From assembly GCF_016894265.1 (NCBI RefSeq), contig NZ_CP069791.1:2108001-2172000 (forward strand): a DNA stretch of 64,000 bases, read 5' to 3'. This document shows positions 34,034 through 42,706 of the stretch, piece by piece. The DNA is from Corynebacterium tuberculostearicum (lineage in GTDB: Bacteria; Actinomycetota; Actinomycetes; Mycobacteriales; Mycobacteriaceae). The translations under genes and the position numbers were made by a program. Below the pieces are notes generated by a model, which saw only the letters and a program-made list of their open reading frames with translations, did not search any database and had not been told where the DNA came from. Within the stretch, counting starts at the first letter, position 1. Every line of letters starts with the position of its first letter.

Positions 34034-35182
34034 ATGCGCATTGCTATTGTCACCGAAGTTTTCTTGCCCAAGATTGATGGGGTGGTCACCCGCCTGACAA
34101 ATACGCTGGACCAGCTCGCGGAGCTCGGCCATGAGGTGCACATTTTTGCCACCGGCACTCCACCAGAAACCTATGCGGGCTTTCCGGTTACCCGCATCCC
34201 CAGCCGCTCACTGTGGGTCTATCCGGAAATTCACTTTGGATTACCTAGCCTCCGGTTCTTCCGCGCCATCCGCGACTTTGATCCGGATGTCATTCATGCC
34301 GTCAATCCCATTTGGACCGCGGCTCTTGGCGTCTTTGCCGCCGAGCGCGATGCTGTACCGCTAGTTGCTAGCTTCCACACCAATGTGCCGGAATATACCG
34401 AGGCCCTGGGCATTGGTTGGCTGCGGCCGATTACGCAGAAGGCCATTACATTCCTCCATAATCGGGCTGCGATCAATCTCTGCACCTCTGGCCCCATGGT
34501 GGAAAAGGCACACGACATGGGCATTCATACCGTACGACTGTGGCCTAAGGCCGTTGATACGCAGGCCTATCGTCCCGACAATTATGACCCCCAGATGCGA
34601 TCGCGGTTGACTGGAGGGCACCCAGAGGCGCCGTTGATTACCTATATCGGCCGAATTTCGCACGAAAAGGACCTGGCGCGGCTCAACGAGGTCATGCGCC
34701 AGGTGCGCACGCGTGTGCCGGCCGCGCGCCTCGCCCTTATCGGCGCCGGTCCCGCACTAGAGGAGTTGCGCGCCCAGTTTGATTCCGCCACCACCGTGTT
34801 TACCGGCTATCTTTCTGGAGCCGAGCTGCAGGCAGCCTTCGCAGCAGGCGATGTATTCGCCTTCCCCTCCGCCACGGAAACGCTGGGTTTGGTTGCTCTA
34901 GAGTCCTTTGCTTCCGGGGTGCCGGTGGTCGGCACCAATGCCGGCGGCATCCCCTTTGTTATCGAGCATGAAAAGACCGGGCTGCTGGTAGATGAGGACG
35001 CCACGGATGAGCAGTGGGCTAGCGCTCTGTGCTCATTGTTGGAGGATCCGCAGGCGCGCCAACGCATGGGGCGCGCCGCGCGCGAAGAAGCGGAGCGCTA
35101 CTCCTGGCGGGAATCGACCAAGGCTTTGGTAGCCGCCTATGAGTACGCCTGCCGGCACCCGTATCATCATGAGCAACCATGA
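34034..35182 (+). CDS. GT4-family glycosyltransferase, probable sulfoquinovosyltransferase (SQD2-like)
   Basis: A 382-residue GT-B glycosyltransferase. The N-terminal Rossmann domain starts MRIAIVTEVFLPKIDGVVTR and includes VNPIWTAALGVFAAERDAVP and SFHTNVPEYTE. The linker WPKAVDTQAYRP and the donor-binding YIGRISHEKDL follow, with the E-x7-E motif in TETLGLVALESFASGVP. All these are typical of the SQD2/PimB-like GT4 group. The donor is inferred to be UDP-sulfoquinovose because it lies 17 bases after sqd1; an alternative is a mannosyl or glucosyl transferase for mycobacterial-type phosphoinositides or lipoglycans. The stop overlaps the next start by 4 bases. Confidence 0.82.
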   Translation: MRIAIVTEVFLPKIDGVVTRLTNTLDQLAELGHEVHIFATGTPPETYAGFPVTRIPSRSLWVYPEIHFGLPSLRFFRAIRDFDPDVIHAVNPIWTAALGVFAAERDAVPLVASFHTNVPEYTEALGIGWLRPITQKAITFLHNRAAINLCTSGPMVEKAHDMGIHTVRLWPKAVDTQAYRPDNYDPQMRSRLTGGHPEAPLITYIGRISHEKDLARLNEVMRQVRTRVPAARLALIGAGPALEELRAQFDSATTVFTGYLSGAELQAAFAAGDVFAFPSATETLGLVALESFASGVPVVGTNAGGIPFVIEHEKTGLLVDEDATDEQWASALCSLLEDPQARQRMGRAAREEAERYSWRESTKALVAAYEYACRHPYHHEQP

Positions 35183-36357
35183 ATGCTTACCACTCCATTG
35201 AACGCACCGCGGCCGATGCCCGCTTTATCCGTGCCGGAATTAACGCTGCCTTTCGCGAACGCATCGGGAAGGCGACCGACGTGGAATTCAATTTCCTCGG
35301 GCCCTCGGCTGGCGATAGCGAAGGAAGCTATGCCACCGACCAGCTCGTGGAGGTACGGGTAAGCTCCGCGCAACACGTGGCGGATTTTCGTGGCGTGCGC
35401 CTGGCCGTCATCGCCGCAGGCACCTGGCACTGGACTACCGCTGCGACCGAGCATTGTGCTGACCTTCCGCAGTCAGGTACGGCCAGCACAGACGTCGACC
35501 GAATGGTTGCTTATGCCTCCCTTATCGTGGGCAACATGCCGGTGCTGCGCGCCCAGCAGGGCGAGCACGTGGCCATTGTTGCGGTAGATTTCCACCCCTA
35601 CCTGGACTTTCGCCAGACCTTGCTGCGTGGTCTCCAGCACAGCAGCACGGAAGCGGACGAGAAGGGACCGGCCCTCGCACTTGCCCGCTACCTAGACATG
35701 GAGTCCACCGAGGAAGAGCCCTACCTGCATTTTTCTGATGGCACCACGGTGCGTTTTGAACAGCCAAGCCCCGAGGTACACAAGATTTCCGGCATCACCC
35801 CGGGCTTGGCGGCCGCTCGCGTCTTGGAGGACGCCTTTTACTTAAGCACCGAAAGCCAGATGTTTTTCCAAGGCAACTTCCCAGATGCCACGGTAGAACT
35901 CGATGTGGAAAAAGCCACTGCCACGGTGTCCTACAGCGGCGGGCAGATGACGGCCAATGCGGTGCTTATCGCGACCATTTCGGACGAGGAATTCACGTGG
36001 GCCTGGGCGGATCCGCAGCTCAAGGACACCGCGGCGGCGCGGTTGGCAGGAAACCTAGCGCGCTTTGGTATCGACGAGGCCGTGCCTGAATTGGTACGCC
36101 CGCACCTTCCGCTTGAGCTGGCGCGCGGGCACCAGCTGCCGCACCTAGCCTTGCCCATTTTGGGGATCTGGACGCTGGCGGGCACTACGCTTGCCGACGC
36201 CCGCGTGGGCCTCGTCCTGCTCGACGCCCTACAGCTGCACCTCCCGGAGCCGACGCCAGCCGCCACCGAAGCGACGCTGGCGGTGGCCCCTCCCTCATGG
36301 ATCAACGCCGATCGCGCCCGCGCCGCCTATGGATCATTTCGCGGGGTGGAGGTGTAG
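35179..36357 (+). CDS. Protein of unknown function, third gene of the sqd1-GT4 operon
   Basis: A 392-residue soluble protein without signal peptide or membrane segment. Two similar halves carry an aromatic motif: VIAAGTWHWTTAATEHC (residues about 72-88) and DEEFTWAWADPQLKD (about 270-285), each followed by a helix. This WxW arrangement resembles the DUF6882-type proteins, but I am not certain. Its ATG overlaps the GT stop by 4 bases (ATGA), so it is translated with the pathway, though no enzymatic motif can be named. Its 3' end overlaps the convergent hydrolase gene by about 24 bases. Confidence 0.6.
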   Translation: MNAYHSIERTAADARFIRAGINAAFRERIGKATDVEFNFLGPSAGDSEGSYATDQLVEVRVSSAQHVADFRGVRLAVIAAGTWHWTTAATEHCADLPQSGTASTDVDRMVAYASLIVGNMPVLRAQQGEHVAIVAVDFHPYLDFRQTLLRGLQHSSTEADEKGPALALARYLDMESTEEEPYLHFSDGTTVRFEQPSPEVHKISGITPGLAAARVLEDAFYLSTESQMFFQGNFPDATVELDVEKATATVSYSGGQMTANAVLIATISDEEFTWAWADPQLKDTAAARLAGNLARFGIDEAVPELVRPHLPLELARGHQLPHLALPILGIWTLAGTTLADARVGLVLLDALQLHLPEPTPAATEATLAVAPPSWINADRARAAYGSFRGVEV

Positions 36358-37377
36358 GGCGCTGCGGAGGGCGTCCACGTCGACGTCGGCAAGCGCGGCA
36401 GGCTCAAATGCCGCATCGTTGGTTTTATCCACCAAGACCGCTCGCACGCCCTCGGCAAAGTCCCCACGTCGGTACATATAAGCGCCCAGGTTGGTCTCCA
36501 TATCTAGCGCTTCGCGGATACTGCTGCACTCCTGCTCGGCGCGGAAGAGCTCCATGGCCGCCACGATGGAGGTCGGGCACGCTTGCGCGGTCAGCTTGTC
36601 TACCTGTTGTTTAAGCTCTGGGTATTTTTCCAGGGCCGCGGTGATTTCTTGCCAGGTGTCGTGGGAAAAGGCGTCCTCGATGGCGTCGATAAGCTCGGCC
36701 AAGGGGGCCTCGCCGCTAGGTGCGGTGGCGTGTTGGGCTAGCGCCGTGTCTAGTCCATGCTCGATCACCGCACTTGCAAAGGCTTCGCCGTCCGCCACAT
36801 AGTGGGTGGCCAGCCCGCTCCATACAAGGTCTGCGGCATACATGCGGTAGCCGGTGATCCCCCAGAACTTCGCCAACTCGGCCGAGGCCTTCCCGCGCGT
36901 TCCCACCGCCCGCTGGGCGGCATAGGCCATGCCTACGTCGGTGACATAGCCAATATTCATCTCTGGCATGGAGGCAAAGGTTTTCTCCGTAACCACGCGG
37001 TGGGACCCGTGGGCGGAAATGCCCAGACCGCCGCCCATAGCAATCCCATCGATGAGCGCCACGATGGGCTTGGGATACTCCGCAATATCACCGTTTAACG
37101 TGTATTCGGTGGCGAAGAAGGCATCGACCTCATCCGCCTTGCCCTCCTTGACCCCTTCGCGGGCGTAGCGGACATCGCCGCCGGCGCAATATGCCTTGGG
37201 ACTAGTCGAGGTAAACAGCACCTGTTCCACCTCATCAGTGTCGCGCCACTGCGCCAGCGACTCCGCAATGAGGTCTATCATTTCCGGGGTGAGGGAATTG
37301 AGAGCCTTGGGGCGGTTGAGCTCAATGACTCCGGTATGGTTACGGATTGAGGAAATGATAGGTGCAGTATTTGTCAT
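36334..37377 (-). CDS. Enoyl-CoA hydratase/isomerase family, 3-hydroxyisobutyryl-CoA hydrolase-like
   Basis: A 347-residue crotonase-fold enzyme. The oxyanion loops are visible in STSPKAYCAGGDVRYAREG and DGIAMGGGLGISAHGSHRVV, and the acidic pair of the hydrolase subgroup in SMPEMNIGYVTDVG (Glu and Asp). The length and the C-terminal helical extension fit 3-hydroxyisobutyryl-CoA hydrolase of valine breakdown rather than a 260-residue hydratase. Partial support only. The ATG at 37377 is chosen over an upstream one. It overlaps the 3' end of the previous convergent gene by 24 bases. Confidence 0.8.
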   Translation of the reverse strand: MTNTAPIISSIRNHTGVIELNRPKALNSLTPEMIDLIAESLAQWRDTDEVEQVLFTSTSPKAYCAGGDVRYAREGVKEGKADEVDAFFATEYTLNGDIAEYPKPIVALIDGIAMGGGLGISAHGSHRVVTEKTFASMPEMNIGYVTDVGMAYAAQRAVGTRGKASAELAKFWGITGYRMYAADLVWSGLATHYVADGEAFASAVIEHGLDTALAQHATAPSGEAPLAELIDAIEDAFSHDTWQEITAALEKYPELKQQVDKLTAQACPTSIVAAMELFRAEQECSSIREALDMETNLGAYMYRRGDFAEGVRAVLVDKTNDAAFEPAALADVDVDALRSALHLHPAK

Positions 37378-37446
37378 AACCCCTAGTGTGACACAAAACG
37401 CATGCACCTATCCACCATCAGCTAATTCACAGTTAGGTTCGGAATT

Positions 37447-38244
37447 TTGCTCCCACAGCTCATCGCCCTGGATATGGACGGCACCCTACTGGACGGCAAC
37501 GGCCAGCTTCCACCAGATTTCGCCGCGATCAGCACCCGTGCCCATCAGCTCGGCGTCACCCTAGTACCCGCCTCAGGCCGCCAGCTCGCCACCCTGCAAG
37601 AGATGTTTCCGCACGAGGACACCTTCATCGCAGAAAATGGCTCCGTGGTCGTCCATGATAATCGCGTCATCAGCGCCACTACCCTGCCCGGCACAGCCGT
37701 GCGCGCCGCCGTGGCCGCGCTCCAGTCTGTCGAAACCCCGCATACCGTAGTGCTGTGCACGCCGGATACCGCCTATGTACACAAAGGCGCCGACGAGCAG
37801 TCCCGCGCTGAGATTGCCAAGTACTACAGGTCAGTGGAATGGGTAGATGGCCTCGATGCGCTACTGGATGCGGACATCATCAAAATCGCCGCTTACTGCG
37901 CCGACGGCAGCGAAAAGCACCTACACCAGCCCCTCCTTGCGGCCGTACCGGAACACAATATCGCCATCTCTGGCGCCGTATGGCTCGATGTCATGGCCGC
38001 TGGCGTCAATAAGGGCGTAGCGCTACAGACCATGGCCGAGCTTCTCTCGGTTCCCATGTCCCGCACCGCCGCTTTTGGTGATTTCCTCAATGACTACGAG
38101 CTCCTCCGCGAGGCAGGCACCGCGATCGCAATGGACAATGCACACCCAAAGTTGAAGGAAATCGCCGATCGCATTGCCCCACCCAATACCGAATATGGTG
38201 TCATGACAGTTCTGCGTCAGCTTTTTGACAGCGAAGAGTCTTAG
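37447..38244 (+). CDS. HAD-superfamily phosphatase, Cof type
   Basis: A 265-residue hydrolase. Motif I is LIALDMDGTLLDGNGQLPPD at residues 5-24 (nucleophile Asp), motif II SGRQLATLQEMF, motif III Lys at NKGVALQT and motif IV AFGDFLNDYELLREAG, with a C2-type cap between. Family members dephosphorylate sugar phosphates, FMN or pyridoxal phosphate. It starts with TTG at 37447. It is divergent from the hydrolase gene with about 70 bases between starts. Specific substrate unknown. Confidence 0.88.
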   Translation: MLPQLIALDMDGTLLDGNGQLPPDFAAISTRAHQLGVTLVPASGRQLATLQEMFPHEDTFIAENGSVVVHDNRVISATTLPGTAVRAAVAALQSVETPHTVVLCTPDTAYVHKGADEQSRAEIAKYYRSVEWVDGLDALLDADIIKIAAYCADGSEKHLHQPLLAAVPEHNIAISGAVWLDVMAAGVNKGVALQTMAELLSVPMSRTAAFGDFLNDYELLREAGTAIAMDNAHPKLKEIADRIAPPNTEYGVMTVLRQLFDSEES

Positions 38245-38364
38245 ACTCGAATTTTCGCCTCCGCCCCGCGCGCCGCACCGTTACTCCCCCGCATGGGGAG
38301 AAGTGCTGGTGCGCAGGCTAAAATAGTCCGCTTAGAAAATATACGTAGTGCTTTGGGAGTTTTT

Positions 38365-41300
38365 GTGAAGCAAATTTTGCGCTCACTGCTGGGGAAGAAG
38401 AAACCTGGGCGTTCGAACGAACCACGCACACCGGTCTATCAGCCAGTACAGCCCAAAGCTGGCTCTACCAGTGCGCCCCAAACCCCTACTAAAAAGGATT
38501 CTGCGCCCCAGAAATCGGCCAACACCGAATCCACCACGGGTGCACAATCCACCGAGCCGAAGGGCAAGCCCCAGGACCGTCCCGCTAAGGACGGCGAGTC
38601 CAAGAACCAGGCTAAGCAGGCACCCGCGCGCAAGCCCACTCCGACGAAGCCTGCACAGGCTTCCAAATCCAAGCCTGCTGCTGCGAAGCCGAAGGATGCA
38701 AAGCCTGCCGCCAAGCCCGCAGCTAAAGGCACTACTCGGCCCAGCACCGAAAAATCCCAGGCAAGCAAGACCACTTCCGCAAAACAGCAGCAGGCTAAGT
38801 CCACCTCGCCATCTCCTGCAGCCAAGGCGCCAAAGGCCAAGCCTGCAGCCCAAGGTTTTGCCGCCAAGCCATCCGCCGCACAACAAAACAAGGCAGAATC
38901 CTCCCCCAAAGCAGCTGTTAAAAAGCAACAAAACTCCCCCGCTCAAGACAAGAAGCCACAGCGCAAAGCGCACGAACCGGTTCAGCGACCACGCCGCGGC
39001 GCAAGCTTTAGCACCACCCCGTCTAAGAACTCCCCAAAGACTCCTTCTGCCCGCAGTAATTCCCCGAAGCTGGCCGCGAAGCCTGTCACCCAACCCTCCC
39101 AAAAAGGCGCGGTAAAACCCGCACCTCAGGCTCAACCCTCTACCCAGAAGCCGAAGCAGGCACCCAAGCCATCCTCTTCTTCCAGCGCGAAGAAGGCTTC
39201 CCCACAACCGGCAAAGCCGCAGAAATCCCAGCCCGCTAATGCCAAGCCGGCCACCGCCCAGCAGCAAGCGCAAAAGCCACGCTCCCCCAAGCGCATGCCG
39301 GCAAACTCGGCAAAGCAGCAACCACAGCCGCAACCAACGCCAAAGAAGAATGCGCAGCCGTCGAAGCCCTCGCGACCGTCCAAGGGCCAAGGACCAGCGC
39401 GTACTCCCGGCACTGCAAAGCAAAAGGCTACCCCACAGGCCTCAGCCCCTAGCACTCCAGCGCCAAAGAAAGGCACCACTGCCCCCAAGCCGAAGGTAGC
39501 TGCGCCAAAGACTGCAGCCGATGCATCCCAGCAGAAAGCTGGGGCGGTGCAGAACAAGACTGCCGACAATGGAGACAAGGTAGTCCAGCCGAAATCGCAG
39601 CAAGGCGCACCCTCTAAGGGCAACCTGCCCAGGCAAGAGGCGAAGAAACAACAGCCGCAGCCGAAGGCAAAGGAGGCGACGCCTCAGAACGAGGCCAAAA
39701 AAGTAAGCAAGCGACGCCCGCAGGTTAAGCCTTCCGATATCAGTCGCGGATTGGCTCGCAAATCGCAGCAGGTGGGCACTCCTACCCCGGCTCAGCAAAA
39801 GCCGTCGCGAGCTGCCCAGAAGCCTAAGGCAAAGCAACAGCCTGCTCCGTCCCAGCCGAAGAAGGCCGAGCCTCAAGCCACTCCGAAGATGAAGCCTGCA
39901 AAGGCAGGCAAGTCCGCTGTAGCGGGCGCTGTAGCTGGTGCAGGTGCGGCCGCCGCCGCTGCTGAAAAGAAACGGAAAAAGGCACAACCGTCGAAGGCGC
40001 AACAGCCAGCTCCTAAAAAGCCACAAGCAAAGGCGGCACCGCGCCAGCCACAACAAGCTGCGCAGAAGCCAGCCTCACCGAAAGCCTCGAGCACGCAGGT
40101 AGATACTAAGTCTAAGTATCCGCTACAAAAGCAGGCCGAGGATCCTGAAGCGCTGGCTACGCCGCCGGAGAGCAAAGTAGTTAAGAAGAAGCGCCACGCC
40201 CGTCTGCGCCAAGTCAAGGGACTGGATGGACTGCGCGGCCTCGCAGTTATTGCCGTGGTGCTGTACCACTTCTTCCCTTCTCTGCTTCCCGGTGGTTACT
40301 TGGGCGTTGACCTCTTCTTCGTCCTCTCTGGATTCCTCATCACATCGTTGCTGGTGCGCGAATTCCGTACCTCCGGTACCATCAGCTTGAAGGACTTCTG
40401 GGTGCGCCGATTCCGACGCATCCTCCCGGCCGCAGTATCCGTCCTGGTCATGTGTACGGCTTTGGTGGCATGGATAGGCGGGGACCTCGCGGTCGGCTTG
40501 CGCCAGCAGTTCTTGGGAACTCTATTCTTTGTCAATAACTGGACCCAGATCGCCACCTCCCAGTCCTACTTTGCGGACAATGAGATTCAGGTCTTTGCTC
40601 ACTATTGGTCGTTGGCCGTAGAGGAGCAGTTCTATGTCATCTGGCCGCTTCTTATCACCGGCGTTTTCCTGATTTCTCGCCGCAAGCCGCGCCGGCTTCC
40701 CATCCTCGTAGCCGCAGTCTTAGCTATAGGTTCCGCCGTGGCCATGGCGCTCCTTTACGTGCCGGGCGAAGACCCAACGCGCGTTTATTACGGCACTGAT
40801 ACCCATGCTTTCGGCCTGCTCACTGGCGCCGTGCTGTCTTTGCTGATGACCTCTACCAAGTCCGACCCACAGGCGGATTCGTGGGCAGCGACAGGCAAAG
40901 CCGAATCGCGCATCGCCGGAATCATCGGCACTGTGGCGCTCATCGGCTACGGTGCCCAGCTATTCCTCATGCCGGATGATGCAGAGATCACCTACCGGGG
41001 TGGACTCTTCCTCACTAGCGTGCTTGGTGTCCTAATGGTGTGGGGCGTGGTTCGCGAATACGGCCCGATGACCCCGCTCTTTCGGACCAAGGTCATGCGC
41101 TGGTTTGGCCAGCGTTCCTTCTCGCTATATCTCTGGCACTGGCCGGTCATCATGATGCTCAAGGCGCTTTTCGAGGGCAACCAAAACTCCGATAAATCGT
41201 GGATCCTAGGCCTTGTAGCCGTGCCGATTTCGCTGCTTCTGTCCGAGATTTCCTATCAGTTCATTGAGAATCCGTTCCGCCGCGGCGGCTATAAGAAGAC

Positions 41301-42108
41301 ATGGAAGACCTACTGGTCCTCCCGCCCAGGATTTAGCGAATTGCGCGATGGCTTTGGCAAGACCATGTGGCCGGTAGTCCCATTCCTAGTCATTGCCTCT
41401 GTAGCCGGCGTAGTCTACGGCGTTATTAATTCCAGCGATAAGACCGAGCTGGAGCAGCAACTGGAGCAGCTTCAGCAGCAGAACCAGAGCAGCAACAATG
41501 CCCCGGCGCAGCCGAATGATGCTGCGCCACAGCCGCCTGCTGAGGACAACGACGATAAGGCTGCCGCGAAGGATAAGAAGACCCGCCCGATGCCGCAGGG
41601 CAAAGACATCACCGCTGTCGGCGACTCGGTGATGCTGGCTTCTAGTGGCGCCCTCAAGCAGCGCTTCCCGCAGATTTACGTCGATGCAGACGTATCCCGC
41701 CACTACACCGCGGGTATCCAGATTCTGCAGCAGCTCAAGGATTCCGGCCAGCTGCGCGACACCGTCTTCCTCGGGTTTGGTACTAACGGCCCTGCCTTCC
41801 CGGACCAGATCAAGGAAGCGCTAGACATCATCGGCGAAGACCACACTATTGTCATGGCTGTTCCCTATGGTGACCGCGAATGGATGGCCCAATCCCAACA
41901 GGATGTCCTCGACGCAGCCAAGGAATACGACAACGTATATGTCGCAGACTGGTGCGGACACGCACAGAGCGACCCCGCAATCCTCTATTCCGATGGTGTT
42001 CACCCGATGCCGGAACGCACCGGCGAGTACTCGGATGCCTTCTACGACGCTCTAAAGCAGTACTCGAATGGCGATAAGACCGTGTCCTCTCAGTGCGTGC
42101 CGCAGTAA
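38365..42108 (+). CDS. Membrane O-acyltransferase (OafA/YrhL type) with giant basic N-terminal tail and SGNH-like C-terminus
   Basis: A 1247-residue protein. Residues 1-605 are almost purely Lys/Pro/Ala/Gln/Ser (for example PQPQPTPKKNAQPSKPSR), have no signal peptide and few hydrophobics; one AlaGly run (AVAGAVAGAGAAAAAA) is near residue 515. Residues about 612-990 are an acyltransferase-3 domain with about ten helices: LDGLRGLAVIAVVLYHFF, GVDLFFVLSGFLITSLL, WSLAVEEQFYVIWPLL. After a Gln-rich coiled stretch (ELEQQLEQLQQQNQ) comes an SGNH-hydrolase-like domain with GDSVMLASSGA (Ser near 1088), GFGTNG and DGVHPMPE. It should O-acylate envelope glycans or lipids. GTG 38365 follows GGGAG; an ATG at 38293 is the alternative. 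Confidence 0.85.
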   Translation: MKQILRSLLGKKKPGRSNEPRTPVYQPVQPKAGSTSAPQTPTKKDSAPQKSANTESTTGAQSTEPKGKPQDRPAKDGESKNQAKQAPARKPTPTKPAQASKSKPAAAKPKDAKPAAKPAAKGTTRPSTEKSQASKTTSAKQQQAKSTSPSPAAKAPKAKPAAQGFAAKPSAAQQNKAESSPKAAVKKQQNSPAQDKKPQRKAHEPVQRPRRGASFSTTPSKNSPKTPSARSNSPKLAAKPVTQPSQKGAVKPAPQAQPSTQKPKQAPKPSSSSSAKKASPQPAKPQKSQPANAKPATAQQQAQKPRSPKRMPANSAKQQPQPQPTPKKNAQPSKPSRPSKGQGPARTPGTAKQKATPQASAPSTPAPKKGTTAPKPKVAAPKTAADASQQKAGAVQNKTADNGDKVVQPKSQQGAPSKGNLPRQEAKKQQPQPKAKEATPQNEAKKVSKRRPQVKPSDISRGLARKSQQVGTPTPAQQKPSRAAQKPKAKQQPAPSQPKKAEPQATPKMKPAKAGKSAVAGAVAGAGAAAAAAEKKRKKAQPSKAQQPAPKKPQAKAAPRQPQQAAQKPASPKASSTQVDTKSKYPLQKQAEDPEALATPPESKVVKKKRHARLRQVKGLDGLRGLAVIAVVLYHFFPSLLPGGYLGVDLFFVLSGFLITSLLVREFRTSGTISLKDFWVRRFRRILPAAVSVLVMCTALVAWIGGDLAVGLRQQFLGTLFFVNNWTQIATSQSYFADNEIQVFAHYWSLAVEEQFYVIWPLLITGVFLISRRKPRRLPILVAAVLAIGSAVAMALLYVPGEDPTRVYYGTDTHAFGLLTGAVLSLLMTSTKSDPQADSWAATGKAESRIAGIIGTVALIGYGAQLFLMPDDAEITYRGGLFLTSVLGVLMVWGVVREYGPMTPLFRTKVMRWFGQRSFSLYLWHWPVIMMLKALFEGNQNSDKSWILGLVAVPISLLLSEISYQFIENPFRRGGYKKTWKTYWSSRPGFSELRDGFGKTMWPVVPFLVIASVAGVVYGVINSSDKTELEQQLEQLQQQNQSSNNAPAQPNDAAPQPPAEDNDDKAAAKDKKTRPMPQGKDITAVGDSVMLASSGALKQRFPQIYVDADVSRHYTAGIQILQQLKDSGQLRDTVFLGFGTNGPAFPDQIKEALDIIGEDHTIVMAVPYGDREWMAQSQQDVLDAAKEYDNVYVADWCGHAQSDPAILYSDGVHPMPERTGEYSDAFYDALKQYSNGDKTVSSQCVPQ

Positions 42109-42161
42109 AGCAATGGAAGGCGCGAGGAGGGGCGTCGGAAAGCGCCTAGCTTCCTCCCCGC

Positions 42162-42221
42162 CCTTCGCGCTCACTGCGGATGCTGCTACTAGCGGAGCAA
42201 ACTTTCCGGTGAGCGCGAAGG
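42162..42221. repeat. Long inverted repeat in the gap after the acyltransferase gene
   Basis: CCTTCGCGCTCAC (42162-42174) and GTGAGCGCGAAGG (42209-42221) are perfectly complementary 13-base arms with 34 bases between. No T-run follows. The gap 42109-42294 otherwise contains only the terminator at 42246-42283. Confidence 0.55.
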
Positions 42222-42245
42222 ATGCTGGTGCGCTTAGGCATAGAA

Positions 42246-42283
42246 AAAGCTCGCCTTCTACATTGCGGTAGAGGGCGAGCTTT
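42246..42283. terminator. Bidirectional terminator between the acyltransferase and the monooxygenase-like genes
   Basis: AAAGCTCGCC followed by TTCTAC pairs with GTAGAGGGCGAGCTTT across ATTGCG; one mismatch. A- and T-runs at both sides fit convergent genes. Confidence 0.85.
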
Positions 42284-42294
42284 ATTCGCTGGGA

Positions 42295-42618
42295 TTAGTC
42301 GACGGAGAATTCGCCCATCTTGTCCCAGCCGGTGCGGCCTTCGATGTGAACGTTAATGATGTCCGGGGTTTCTACGAGGTACTTCGGGAATTCCTCGCAG
42401 GAGCGCTGGAAGTGCTCGCTCTGGACGTGCTCTACGTCCTTGCCGTCTGCGTAAGACTCCAGCAGCAGGAAGCGCTGGCGGTCTTCTGGATCGCGGAACC
42501 ACTTGAAGTCGATGCAGCCCGGTTCTGCATTGCAGGCCTCGGTGTACCAATTGATTTCATCGAGGAAGGTCTCTGCGTATTCGGGCTTGACGTGGAACTG
42601 TACGTTGATCAAAATCAT
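42295..42618 (-). CDS. Antibiotic-biosynthesis-monooxygenase (ABM) domain protein, quinol monooxygenase-like
   Basis: A 107-residue dimeric alpha+beta barrel (ferredoxin-like) protein: MILINVQFHVKPEYAETFLD, NAEPGCIDFKWFRDPEDRQRFLLLESY and HVQSEHFQRSCEEF. The conserved Asn/Trp/His pattern suggests the YgiN-type cofactor-free monooxygenases or related heme-degrading folds; substrate unknown. It stands alone and is followed by a terminator. Confidence 0.8.
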   Translation of the reverse strand: MILINVQFHVKPEYAETFLDEINWYTEACNAEPGCIDFKWFRDPEDRQRFLLLESYADGKDVEHVQSEHFQRSCEEFPKYLVETPDIINVHIEGRTGWDKMGEFSVD

Positions 42619-42706
42619 GCCCCGATTCTACCGGCACCGTGCGGCTTCATCATCGTTGCAGATGAAGGCCACGAATGCAGTGAAATCGGGGCTAGTGGAA
42701 TGCGGT

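Noticed and set aside
38383..39423. A Leu/Arg/Gly-rich 346-codon minus-strand frame opposite the acyltransferase tail
   Set aside because: Reflects the Lys/Pro/Ala/Gln codons of the disordered tail read backwards; not a membrane protein gene.
38560..40100. Repetitive sequence considered as a CRISPR or tandem DNA repeat
   Set aside because: Repetition is of codon types in a low-complexity coding region, without constant repeat unit or spacer lengths.
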